Source: Chamaecyparis obtusa (taxonomy: Eukaryota; Streptophyta; Pinopsida; Cupressales; Cupressaceae). From it: 64,000 nucleotides of DNA. Each line of letters starts with the position of its first letter. The first letter of the stretch is position 1. Both the position numbers and the translations under genes were made by a program. Location: contig BSBK01001871.1 in NCBI GenBank assembly GCA_027943335.1, forward strand, positions 1,594,501-1,658,500, in the 5' to 3' direction. Below are positions 34,943 through 43,155 of this stretch, piece after piece. Under the pieces are notes generated by a model, which did not search any database, was not told the origin of the DNA, and saw only the letters and a program-made list of their open reading frames with translations.

Positions 34943-36106
34943 TGTATACACTTAAAAATGGCTTCATTTATTAATTAAATATTTATTATTTAATTACTAT
35001 TGACTTGATAAATTAATTAAATATTTATTATTTAATTAATATTTATTTCTTCTATTTATTAAGTAAATTATTCAATTTATTTAATAAATTCACTATAGTC
35101 TAATTCTATATCCTAAGTCTTCTAAATAGTCTATTTAAGTAATTTAATTAAATACACAATCACCTAAATATGACTAAGTCCTCTAATGCACTTCATCCAC
35201 CTAGTCACCTAACACATCACCTTGGCTAAAATAAATAATTATTATTAATTATTTATTCATATTTATCGTCACCCACACATGTCCTATTCTTAAGGGCTAT
35301 GTGGCCTCATAGGACTTGGTCTCATGACCACATGTCCTCTCAACAACCAAGTCAAGAGACATTCCCTATTCCTAAGGGGCTTCTCAAGCCACCTCTAAGG
35401 GTTAAAGGTGACTCATGGGACACTTGTACAAAGAGTCATCATGGGGAAAATGTCTCTCCCCCTTTCTCTCTTTGGTCTTTATGAGACACTTGACATATGT
35501 CTTTCCCTTCCACCTTCTTCTCCTCCATGTCAATGTGAGAGGAACATCATCCCTATTCTTCCTCTCACATTCCAACTACATCCCCCTTTCTCTCAACTCC
35601 TTCAACCAAGTCAATCCTAGCCCTAGGATCTTTCACCTTTCATTCTCAACCGTAGGATTGTGCCACCTAGGCCTAGATCCTCCAAAACTCTATAAAAGGA
35701 GTCTCATTTCTCATTTGAGAGCTAATAGGTATTTTTGATAACAAGCATTCAAGCATTCAAGCATCCAAGTATTCAAGCAATCAAGCATTCCATAGCAATC
35801 ACCATTTCATTTGTATTTCATCCATTAGTTTGCATAAGCTATTGTGCACACAATTTCATTTAATCTCCACACTTTGGTAGCATCTTGGGAGAAGGCTTCA
35901 TATTGGAAATCTGAGAGCTCAACATCTTCAAGAAATCAAAGCTAGGAGGACAATGGAGACAAGCTGCATGGTAGGTGAAGGTAATTAAATTAGTTTAATC
36001 ATTTCATAGTTACTTTGCATTCTTCATTGTGTTTGCATTAGATAGATTCATTGGCTTTTATAGTCAATTTATCATTTCTAGTTGTTAGACATCTAATTTG
36101 CATACA
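34943..36106 (+). repeat. E5 5' LTR, family C
   Basis: Starts TGTATACACTTAAAAATGG and ends TAATTTGCATACA. It is AT-rich in U3. TATA box at 35691-35700, followed by CATTCAAG-type repeats at about 35742-35793. Confidence 0.96.
35691..35700 (+). promoter_or_regulatory. E5 5' LTR TATA box
   Basis: TATAAAAGGA preceded by CTCCAAAACTC. The 3' LTR counterpart is at 51425-51434. Confidence 0.75.
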
Positions 36107-36110
36107 TTTT

Positions 36111-36127
36111 TGGTGCTAGAAGGAGGG
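36111..36127 (+). promoter_or_regulatory. E5 primer-binding site, tRNA-Asn
   Basis: TGGTGCTAGAAGGAGGG matches the complement of the 3' end of plant tRNA-Asn (TGGCGCTAGAAGGAGGG, recalled) except for one C-to-T change at a CpG. It lies four bases after the LTR. Confidence 0.85.
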
Positions 36128-36190
36128 CCCAACCAGGCTTTTCACTTTCAATTTTTAGTTTTCCGTATGCAGGTTTTTCTACAGGTTATT

Positions 36191-36440
36191 TCTGCGCATT
36201 TGTCCATGATTCCTTCGCATCTGTTCATTTCGAATGCGCATCCATTTTCTCCCATTTGTTTTTTCCTCTTTGTCATATTTGTTGTGCATTCATTCAACTG
36301 TCTCACGCATATATCCATTTTTGCTGCGCATACATACAACCAGATTGCGCATTCATTAAACTGTTTCATGCATACATCATTCCTACGCATACATCCATAC
36401 TTGCTACGCATTTATATCACTGTTCTGCGCATTTATCAGT
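36191..36440 (+). repeat. E5 leader TGCGCA motif array 1
   Basis: Five exact TGCGCA and three ACGCAT sites occur with TTCGCAT and GTGCATTC variants, each followed by a T/A-rich ATTTAT- or ACATCC-like tail. Spacing is mostly 20-30 bases. Confidence 0.8.
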
Positions 36441-37537
36441 TTCTATAGAAAAATTTAGTTTTCTGTTAGATTTGTTTTTAGCTAACATTTTGACAAGTGT
36501 CTGTTCATTCTGGTAGTATTTTTCAACTATTTTGCAGGACGTAATTGTGAAGACCCCATTGCTAAAAAAAAAAAAAAATTCTAACAGTTTTATTGTAGAT
36601 TGCCAAGGGGTTTGCAAAATAAACTATAATCTCATTTGGGCTTAAAATACGACATGTTTTTGCTTTGTGTGTTTTTCTTAGCATAGATTCAAGTGTCTGT
36701 TGTGTTTTACTTAATAGCATATCTGTAAACCCAAAATTATAACAACGTATCCTCTCCCCTCGCCATTCGTGGACCTTGGGTGTAAGAGAAATTGTTATAA
36801 TTTTTAGAGGGTGGTCTTTGGTGGGAAAATAGGTACTCACCCCAAGGAACGACCCAACCGGTAACAGGCTAAAGCCAAGCCCTTCCAAACTGGTATATAA
36901 AAAATGCTAGTGTGATTAGTCTCACATTAGATAGGTGTGAATTCATTGTGGCAACCAAAATCTCCTCCAGTATCCCAGTGGTGCGTTAAAGTCCTACTTA
37001 GTAGAGGTGAAAGCCTTGCTTTGAAAGGATTGGGAGAGCCCCCTTAATTGGGAAAATGACTTGATCACAACCACCTGAATGGATGTCCTTACTACAAACT
37101 TTTATTTAGTGGCCAAAAATCTTCTATCTGCTGGCTCAAGGAGTCACCCAAGCTCGTGAAGACACCCCACATTACTCACGGTTCATATTAGAGATAGCAG
37201 TTCTTTGTGAAGTAATGACCCATTGAATTTGAAACTTGGTGTGCTTGAGAAGTGAGTGCAATGTAAGGAGGAGCCCGTGCCTCCAAGTTCCTAGGCTGTC
37301 CGCTGTGGATTTGCATGGCTAGATTTTATTATCCTAGTGGGGATTCAGCAGATATCGTCCTTGCCAACCTTAGGATTGTAAGCGTGTTTGTGCATTCATA
37401 CTAGATTAAATTAGATTAAAATCATCTTTGTCTTGCGTGTGTGTGTTTATGCATTTTTACTTTGCCAAAAACTAGAAAACATCAGAAAAAAATTTCCAAA
37501 TCATCAAACCAGCAAAATCATCAAAAATTTGACAACC

Positions 37538-37690
37538 TGCGCATACATCAAATCTTGCTACGCATACGATCTTTGTTACTGCACATTTACATTTATCAGA
37601 TCGCATCTGTCAAAGTTTGTTGGGCATTTGTTTCAGTTTATTGCGCATATATCACACTATCCTATGCATTTGTTGCTGCGCATTTACAAC
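37538..37690 (+). repeat. E5 leader TGCGCA motif array 2
   Basis: Three TGCGCA and one CTACGCAT site, plus degenerate TGCACAT, TCGCAT and TGGGCAT variants at similar spacing, close upstream of gag. Confidence 0.75.
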
Positions 37691-38307
37691 AAAGAGCATT
37701 CCCACAGGCTTTTGGAATTTCAAAATCACTTTTTCAGATACCCATTTTCATCCTTAGTAAGATTCTGGAAAAATAGTCCAGTTACATAGACCTCTGATTT
37801 CTAATTTGACCACTTTCATCACTTTTCATCATCATTCCTTCCTCAAGAGTCAACAAATCACTTTCTTCCAATCTTAAGATTCTCAGTGTGGTGTTGAAAA
37901 TTTACCTTATCTATCAGACTTTGATCTTGGTGAGCTTATCATATCAGGATATATCATCCTTAACCATCAAGCTTACTTAGATTATTGTTTCTTGACACCA
38001 ATTTTTAGTACTTATCATATCTTTTCTACCAATCATTCTCCATATCTTTTTATCAAAAATCTTTCATCCCACAATCAGTTTCATCCATTTTATGGTTCAA
38101 ACTCGATCTCAGAAACTCAAACAACCTATTAATCCAAAATCCCTAGACAAAATGGAAGGTAATACCAGCAATGAAGAGAATCCTTGGCCCAAAGAGCCTC
38201 CTAAGAAAACTCATCCTCTCACATTTGATGATGAACCTACTGATGAGGAAATTAGGAATGCTGCACAAGATCCTAAATTTTTACAAGTCATGGAATGACT
38301 CTTAGGC

Positions 38308-38913
38308 TTGGATAAAGAGATGTATTTCCTCATGCTTGCTCAACAAGGAGTTAAGTTACCAAGTGATTTTGATGTTACCTATCTTAGAGAACTAGCTCAT
38401 ATGAAAAATCAAGATATCCTTAAAGGTTCTCAAGATCCTCATGGAGCAAAGGAAATCAATCAACAATCCAATGCTTCTCAAATCAATCAACAATCCAATG
38501 CTTCTCAGATCAATCAACAATCCAATGTGTCCCATAGTGATCAACAACAAAATGTTTTTCAAAATAATCAGCAATCCAATGATCCTCAACATACTCAACA
38601 GCATAATGTTTCCCAAAACACGCAAGGAAGCACATTATCTTTAGATCTAGTCCTACAACAAATCCAGATGCTTCAACAACAAATTCATGATATCCAAACT
38701 AGATCATCAACTAAGAAGTATTCTTTGGATGATATATGTCCTTATCCTTTTGATAAGAACTTAGCAATGATTCCATTCCCTCCACATTTTGAGGTACCAA
38801 AATTTGACAAATACAAAGGGAATTCAGATCCACAAGACCACATTCATGAGTTTTGTGCTACCTGTATTGAAGTCGCTCACAATGACACTTATCTTATGCG
38901 ACTATTTCCATGA
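38308..38913 (+). CDS. E5 gag N-terminal segment with nine-residue repeats
   Basis: This open stretch of the polyprotein lies between the stops at 38296 and 38911. A variable region with six Gln/Asn-rich nine-residue units is followed by the conserved capsid entry sequence (PYPFDKNLAMIPFPPHFEVP, then KFDKYKGNSDPQDH near residues 146-177). That sequence is shared with E1 (PFPFDKNLYMPPFP) and E4 and belongs to the Retrotrans_gag region. The stop at 38911 (LFP*SLGG) is Arg in E1 and E4 and fits a CGA-to-TGA change. Confidence 0.85.
   Translation: MDKEMYFLMLAQQGVKLPSDFDVTYLRELAHMKNQDILKGSQDPHGAKEINQQSNASQINQQSNASQINQQSNVSHSDQQQNVFQNNQQSNDPQHTQQHNVSQNTQGSTLSLDLVLQQIQMLQQQIHDIQTRSSTKKYSLDDICPYPFDKNLAMIPFPPHFEVPKFDKYKGNSDPQDHIHEFCATCIEVAHNDTYLMRLFP
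38455..38616 (+). repeat. 27-base coding tandem repeat in E5 gag
   Basis: Six in-frame units encode variants of INQQSNASQ. The first three are nearly identical in DNA and the last three are diverged. E1 and E4 gag lack them, so the repeat expanded in the family C lineage. Confidence 0.9.
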
Positions 38914-39147
38914 AGTTTAGGAGGACAAGCTATGGAATGGTTCTCCAAACTACCCCCGGGCATTAAATATTTCAATGATCTTTTGGACAAATTCATGACT
39001 CATTATTCATATAACATCAAACATGAAGTCACTATGCTTGATCTTTGCAATACACATCAAAAGAATGGAGAACCCTTCCTTACTTTTCTACAAAGATGGC
39101 GTCAATTGTTTGCCAAATATCCACAAATGATTCCTAAATAAGAAAAG

Positions 39148-41067
39148 ATGGATATTTTTGTGCATAAGCTTACACCAGAAATGATTTATAGGTTACAATT
39201 GCAATGTCCACCAAATTTCAATAAGCTCATAGAAAATGGTATCAAGATTGAGGAAGCCATGGTCCGAAAAGGTGAGATAAAACTTTATTCCAAAGACAAT
39301 GTTGGATCCTCAAATTTGAATTCCAACACTTATAATTCCAATTCCAACAATGACAAATCAAAATATTGGAATAAAAACAAAAATATTGTCAATGACAGAA
39401 TTGTTGATAATCGTAATGTCCAACCGAAAAAACCTCTTCTAAATCTCACAAGTACGACCAACGCTACTCAAGCTACATACAACAATCAATCAGCAAATCA
39501 AAATACCACCAAGGAATCACCTAAACCAAGATTTCCTTTTATCTCACCTCAAAGAAACTTTACTCCTTTAGGGGAATCTCTCAAATCAGCATTACGGAAG
39601 TTAATCACCAAGAAACTTATCACGCTTCCTGAACCGAAAGATTATGAACCTAGAGTGAAGCCTTCTTGGTGGAATGGAAATGATTATAGTGAATTCCATA
39701 GAGGAAAAGGACATATAACCAATGAATTCCAAAGGCTTAAAAATGTGATCCAAGGCTTAATCGAAAGTGGTGAAATTAGTGTTGACGGACATGTCTCAAA
39801 TGAATCACATACGGCCTTCAAAGATCCACTTCCTAAGCATGAAAAGGGAGGTTCTTCCAATAATAAGGGTGACAACCAAGCCAATTATAATAACACACCT
39901 TATAGATATGTTGGTAACATTTCTGACCGTCATCCTTCTGCATATTATGCCAATGTCATTACCATAAAGGGAAAATCAGAGAGTCAACCAATCCATGCTA
40001 CTACTCGTGCTCAAGCCAAGGTTACTCTCCAAGGAGTCCAGTCTAAACCAAACACTACTCAGAACAAGTCCATTTATGTCCCAAAGTCCATACCCAATAC
40101 TTCCAACCAGTATAATCTTTTGGAACAGCTCAAAAAGACACCAGCCCAAATATCCATCTTAGAGCTTTTGCATCTTTCTCCATCTCACAAAGATATCCTT
40201 GAAAAAGCTCTCTTAGAGACCCAAGTTCCAACAACTCTAGATCCTGATCAATTTCAAGCTATGGTGGGCCATTTAACACCCCCACACTATTTGTCCTTTA
40301 CTGAAAATGATGATTTAGCCATTACCCAACCTCATAATGCTCCTTTACATATCGAAGTCCTTGTCCAGAATCACAAGATTAAAAGAGTATTAATAGATGG
40401 GGGAACTGGTTTGAATATCTGCACGTTAAAGTTAGTCCTTGCATTGGGATTTTCTGAGAATGTTGTTGATCAAAAAAAGAAAATCATAATAAAAGCCTAT
40501 GATGAGGAAGAGAGATCATCCAAGGGGTCTGTTGTTCTTCCAATTAGAATTGGTCCTATTGTCAAAGATGTATCTTGTCAAGTTTTGGATATGGATCTTG
40601 CTTATAATATTCTTTTGGGAAGACCATGGATTCATTCCATGCAAGCTGTGCCATCAACTTATCACCAATGTATAAAATTCCCTCACAATGGTCAGGAGAT
40701 CACTATCAAAGGAGATTCTAATCCTTTTCAATATTGTAGCAATGTGAAGATTTTTGATTCTTTGGTTCCCTATAATCATACTGGATCTTCTACAACTACA
40801 CCTAGTGACCCTAGTAATATAGCATCAACTTCTAAATCAGATGGGATCAAGATAGATATCAAAGAAAGAAGTATGGGAGAATATACTTTAGGTCAAGCTC
40901 TTTGTACCACTGAGTTACCTTTATCTCCCAAATCATATGGTAGGTCTTTGATCACTAAACAACAATCAGAACCCCCTTCCACACTTGTTTATAACACATT
41001 TATAAGTGGGGGCACAATATCCAAAGAGGCAGCTGAGCGTAATGCAAATTATTGGCTTAAGACATAG
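39148..41067 (+). CDS. E5 gag C-terminus and protease segment
   Basis: The longest uninterrupted gag piece (639 residues). Residues about 1-60 finish the capsid region. The zinc motif at 39684-39740 reads Y-S-E-F-H...G-H-I-T-N-E-F, whereas E1 has C-D-F-H...G-H-K-T-S-S-C, so both Cys are lost. Residues about 395-530 are the protease: the catalytic Asp in VLIDGGTGLNIC (codon 40396-40398) and YNILLGRPWIHSM. The remaining C-terminal 110 residues are a Ser/Thr-rich linker to the G-patch, ending at the TAG at 41065. Protease would cleave the polyprotein. Confidence 0.87.
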   Translation: MDIFVHKLTPEMIYRLQLQCPPNFNKLIENGIKIEEAMVRKGEIKLYSKDNVGSSNLNSNTYNSNSNNDKSKYWNKNKNIVNDRIVDNRNVQPKKPLLNLTSTTNATQATYNNQSANQNTTKESPKPRFPFISPQRNFTPLGESLKSALRKLITKKLITLPEPKDYEPRVKPSWWNGNDYSEFHRGKGHITNEFQRLKNVIQGLIESGEISVDGHVSNESHTAFKDPLPKHEKGGSSNNKGDNQANYNNTPYRYVGNISDRHPSAYYANVITIKGKSESQPIHATTRAQAKVTLQGVQSKPNTTQNKSIYVPKSIPNTSNQYNLLEQLKKTPAQISILELLHLSPSHKDILEKALLETQVPTTLDPDQFQAMVGHLTPPHYLSFTENDDLAITQPHNAPLHIEVLVQNHKIKRVLIDGGTGLNICTLKLVLALGFSENVVDQKKKIIIKAYDEEERSSKGSVVLPIRIGPIVKDVSCQVLDMDLAYNILLGRPWIHSMQAVPSTYHQCIKFPHNGQEITIKGDSNPFQYCSNVKIFDSLVPYNHTGSSTTTPSDPSNIASTSKSDGIKIDIKERSMGEYTLGQALCTTELPLSPKSYGRSLITKQQSEPPSTLVYNTFISGGTISKEAAERNANYWLKT

Positions 41068-41070
41068 AAG

Positions 41071-42063
41071 ATTGAAGAGGATACTAAAAATGAATATATA
41101 TCACCTGATGTCTATGGAAAAGGGTATACTTTGCTACAAAAGATGGGATATCAAGGTGCTGGACCTCTAGGGTTACAAAGAGAAGGTGTTATAAAACCAA
41201 TTTTGCAAAATCCCAATTATCAAAGAGACACTATAGGATTAGGATATAAAGGAGAAGGACCACAAGAACCAAAAGGAAAAGAAAAAATACCACCTTTTCA
41301 TGAGACATCTAAAGCTCCTGCCTTACAATTCAGAAAGCATGGTATGTATGTACATCCAAAGAAACAAAGGATAGCTCAAAGAATCATTGATAGACTTGAA
41401 GATAATGATGATTCTGATTCTAATGATTATGAATGGGATTCCTTATCTGATGATACTAAAGAAATAGGAGTCAATGTTGTCCATCAATATAGTAACGATT
41501 ACCATGAGGGTGAGAGTTCAATGAGTGACTCACTAGGATTGGTCCCACATAATACTACTCATGTTGATCATGAGAGAAGTGAGCATTATCTTGTGACAGA
41601 TGATTTGGATGAGAGTATGGAAATAGACCTCGCTAATACTATCATAAACCTTGACAATTTTTCCATCAATACCATCTCTACTTTTAAAACCAACCCAAAT
41701 GATCCAATGCCCCTTGTCCATCCTGACCTTATCAATTGGGATTCTCCCGATCACCCAGAACTTGATGTCTTCCATAACGATGATGCAATCATTGACTATC
41801 TTGGCATCAGGGATCATTTATCACCAGGGGATCACAAGTCAAGATTTTTGATAGAACTCAATGACATGGCCTATTTTGGAGAGAGTGCCAATCCTTTCAG
41901 TCATAAAAATATAAAAATAATCAGCAGATCTAATGGTGAAAACCACTCAGTGGCAGTTTTAGATCCAAAAATAGTAAAAAGACAAGATGCATCTGATGGT
42001 GAAAACCTCTTTGAGGTGCCTGACGATGGAAGGATTGACACTCTTCCCAACTATCTAGATTGA
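41071..42063 (+). CDS. E5 G-patch-like segment and acidic linker
   Basis: After the stop at 41065 the frame reads a G-patch-like segment: LLQKMGYQGAGPLGLQREG, then GLGYKGEGPQEP. The aromatic/Gly pattern (MGYxGxGPLG...GLGY) matches G-patch RNA-binding motifs, and E1, E3 and E4 carry the same element in the same place after the protease. About 270 residues of acidic, poorly conserved linker follow (DNDDSDSNDYEWDS, ELNDMAYFGE) up to the TGA at 42061. Retroviral proteases with a C-terminal G-patch are known from betaretroviruses. The role here is inferred only. Confidence 0.75.
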   Translation: MEEDTKNEYISPDVYGKGYTLLQKMGYQGAGPLGLQREGVIKPILQNPNYQRDTIGLGYKGEGPQEPKGKEKIPPFHETSKAPALQFRKHGMYVHPKKQRIAQRIIDRLEDNDDSDSNDYEWDSLSDDTKEIGVNVVHQYSNDYHEGESSMSDSLGLVPHNTTHVDHERSEHYLVTDDLDESMEIDLANTIINLDNFSINTISTFKTNPNDPMPLVHPDLINWDSPDHPELDVFHNDDAIIDYLGIRDHLSPGDHKSRFLIELNDMAYFGESANPFSHKNIKIISRSNGENHSVAVLDPKIVKRQDASDGENLFEVPDDGRIDTLPNYLD

Positions 42064-42093
42064 GAGCAATCTTCCATTCTTATAGAACCAATA

Positions 42094-43089
42094 GTGCCAC
42101 TTAACATTGGAACAGAGGAGTCTCCACGCATCCTCAAAGTAGCAGCATCCTTGACAGAATCAGAGAAAGAAGCTTTTGTAAAATTCTTTAGAAAAAGACA
42201 AATCAACTTTGCTTGGTCCTATGCTGATATGCCTGGTTTGGACCCCAATCTCATCATGCATCATCTATCTATCAAACCAAGTGTAAAACCAGTTAAGCAA
42301 AAGCTCCGCAAAATGCATCATCACATTGCTCTAATGGTGAAAGCAGAATTGAAGAAGCTCCTAGATGTTGGATTCATTCGGGCTATTGATTATGCTAAGT
42401 GGATTTCAAATATTGTTCCGGTTTCAAAACCAGACAAGTCTATCAGGATTTGTATTGATTTTTTAGATCTTAATAAAGCTTGTCTAAAAGATGACTTCCC
42501 TTTGCCAAATATTGATATGATTGTTGACCTAACAGCTAGGCATGAGATGTTATCATTAATGGATGGATTTTCTACCTATAACCAAATCAAGATTGCACCA
42601 GAAGACCAGGAAAAAATTGCTTTTACTTGTCCATGGGGTACATACTACTGGAATGTGATGCCATTTGGCCTGAAAAATGCTGGAGCAACTTACCAAAGAG
42701 CCATGACCATGATCTTTCATGACATGATGCATACCATCATGGAAGATTATGTTGACAACATTTTAGCAAAATCCAAAGATAGAGCTGGTCATTTGAGAGT
42801 GTTGGATAGAATATTCACCCAGATGGAAAAATATCAGATTCAACTCAATCCAAAGAAATGTGCATTCAGGGTCACATCTAGCAAACTATTAGGGTACATT
42901 TTCTCAGCTAAAGGAATCAAAGTAGATCCAAAAAAGGTTAAAGCAATATTGGAGATGGCTTCCCCCACTAACATCAGTCAACTAAGATCTTTACAGGGGC
43001 ATCTACAATCCATTCAAAGATTTGTTTCTCAACTAGCAGATTGCAGTCATCCCTTTCAACATTTGCTACATAAAAATATCATATTCTAA
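42094..43089 (+). CDS. E5 reverse transcriptase segment, YVDN active site
   Basis: 331 residues covering RT. VKQKLRKMH, then FIRAIDYAKWISNIVPVSKPD, then LPNIDMIVD and the FSTYNQIKI region lead to WNVMPFGLKNAGATYQRAM. The active site reads Y-V-D-N (42748-42759), whereas E4 has Y-V-D-D at the same place. The second Asp of this pair binds a catalytic metal, so loss should abolish synthesis. FSTYNQ likewise replaces FSGYNQ. The connection domain LLGYIFSAKGIKVDP follows. The segment ends at TAA 43087, just before RNase H. Confidence 0.9.
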   Translation: MPLNIGTEESPRILKVAASLTESEKEAFVKFFRKRQINFAWSYADMPGLDPNLIMHHLSIKPSVKPVKQKLRKMHHHIALMVKAELKKLLDVGFIRAIDYAKWISNIVPVSKPDKSIRICIDFLDLNKACLKDDFPLPNIDMIVDLTARHEMLSLMDGFSTYNQIKIAPEDQEKIAFTCPWGTYYWNVMPFGLKNAGATYQRAMTMIFHDMMHTIMEDYVDNILAKSKDRAGHLRVLDRIFTQMEKYQIQLNPKKCAFRVTSSKLLGYIFSAKGIKVDPKKVKAILEMASPTNISQLRSLQGHLQSIQRFVSQLADCSHPFQHLLHKNIIF

Positions 43090-43155
43090 TGGGATGATAA
43101 GTGTGAGGAAGCTTTTAATAAAATCAAGCAGTATCTAGCGAATCCTCCAACTCTG

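Larger units (their letters stand above)
36128..38091 (+). other. E5 untranslated leader
   Basis: About 2 kb without sense coding. It contains two arrays of TGCGCA/ACGCAT motifs (36191-36440 and 37538-37690), a run of 15 A's (36564-36578), and a GC-richer stretch at 36830-37330. It ends at the gag ATG. Confidence 0.8.

Noticed and set aside
35299..35484. Identical 61-residue open frame at 35299 and 51033
   Set aside because: Both lie in the two LTRs of E5, so the identity is that of the LTR pair; no family resemblance and no coding signature.
36191..36440. CRISPR-like spaced repeats
   Set aside because: Units are short, degenerate and irregularly spaced, inside a plant retrotransposon leader; there are no cas genes and the context is nuclear.
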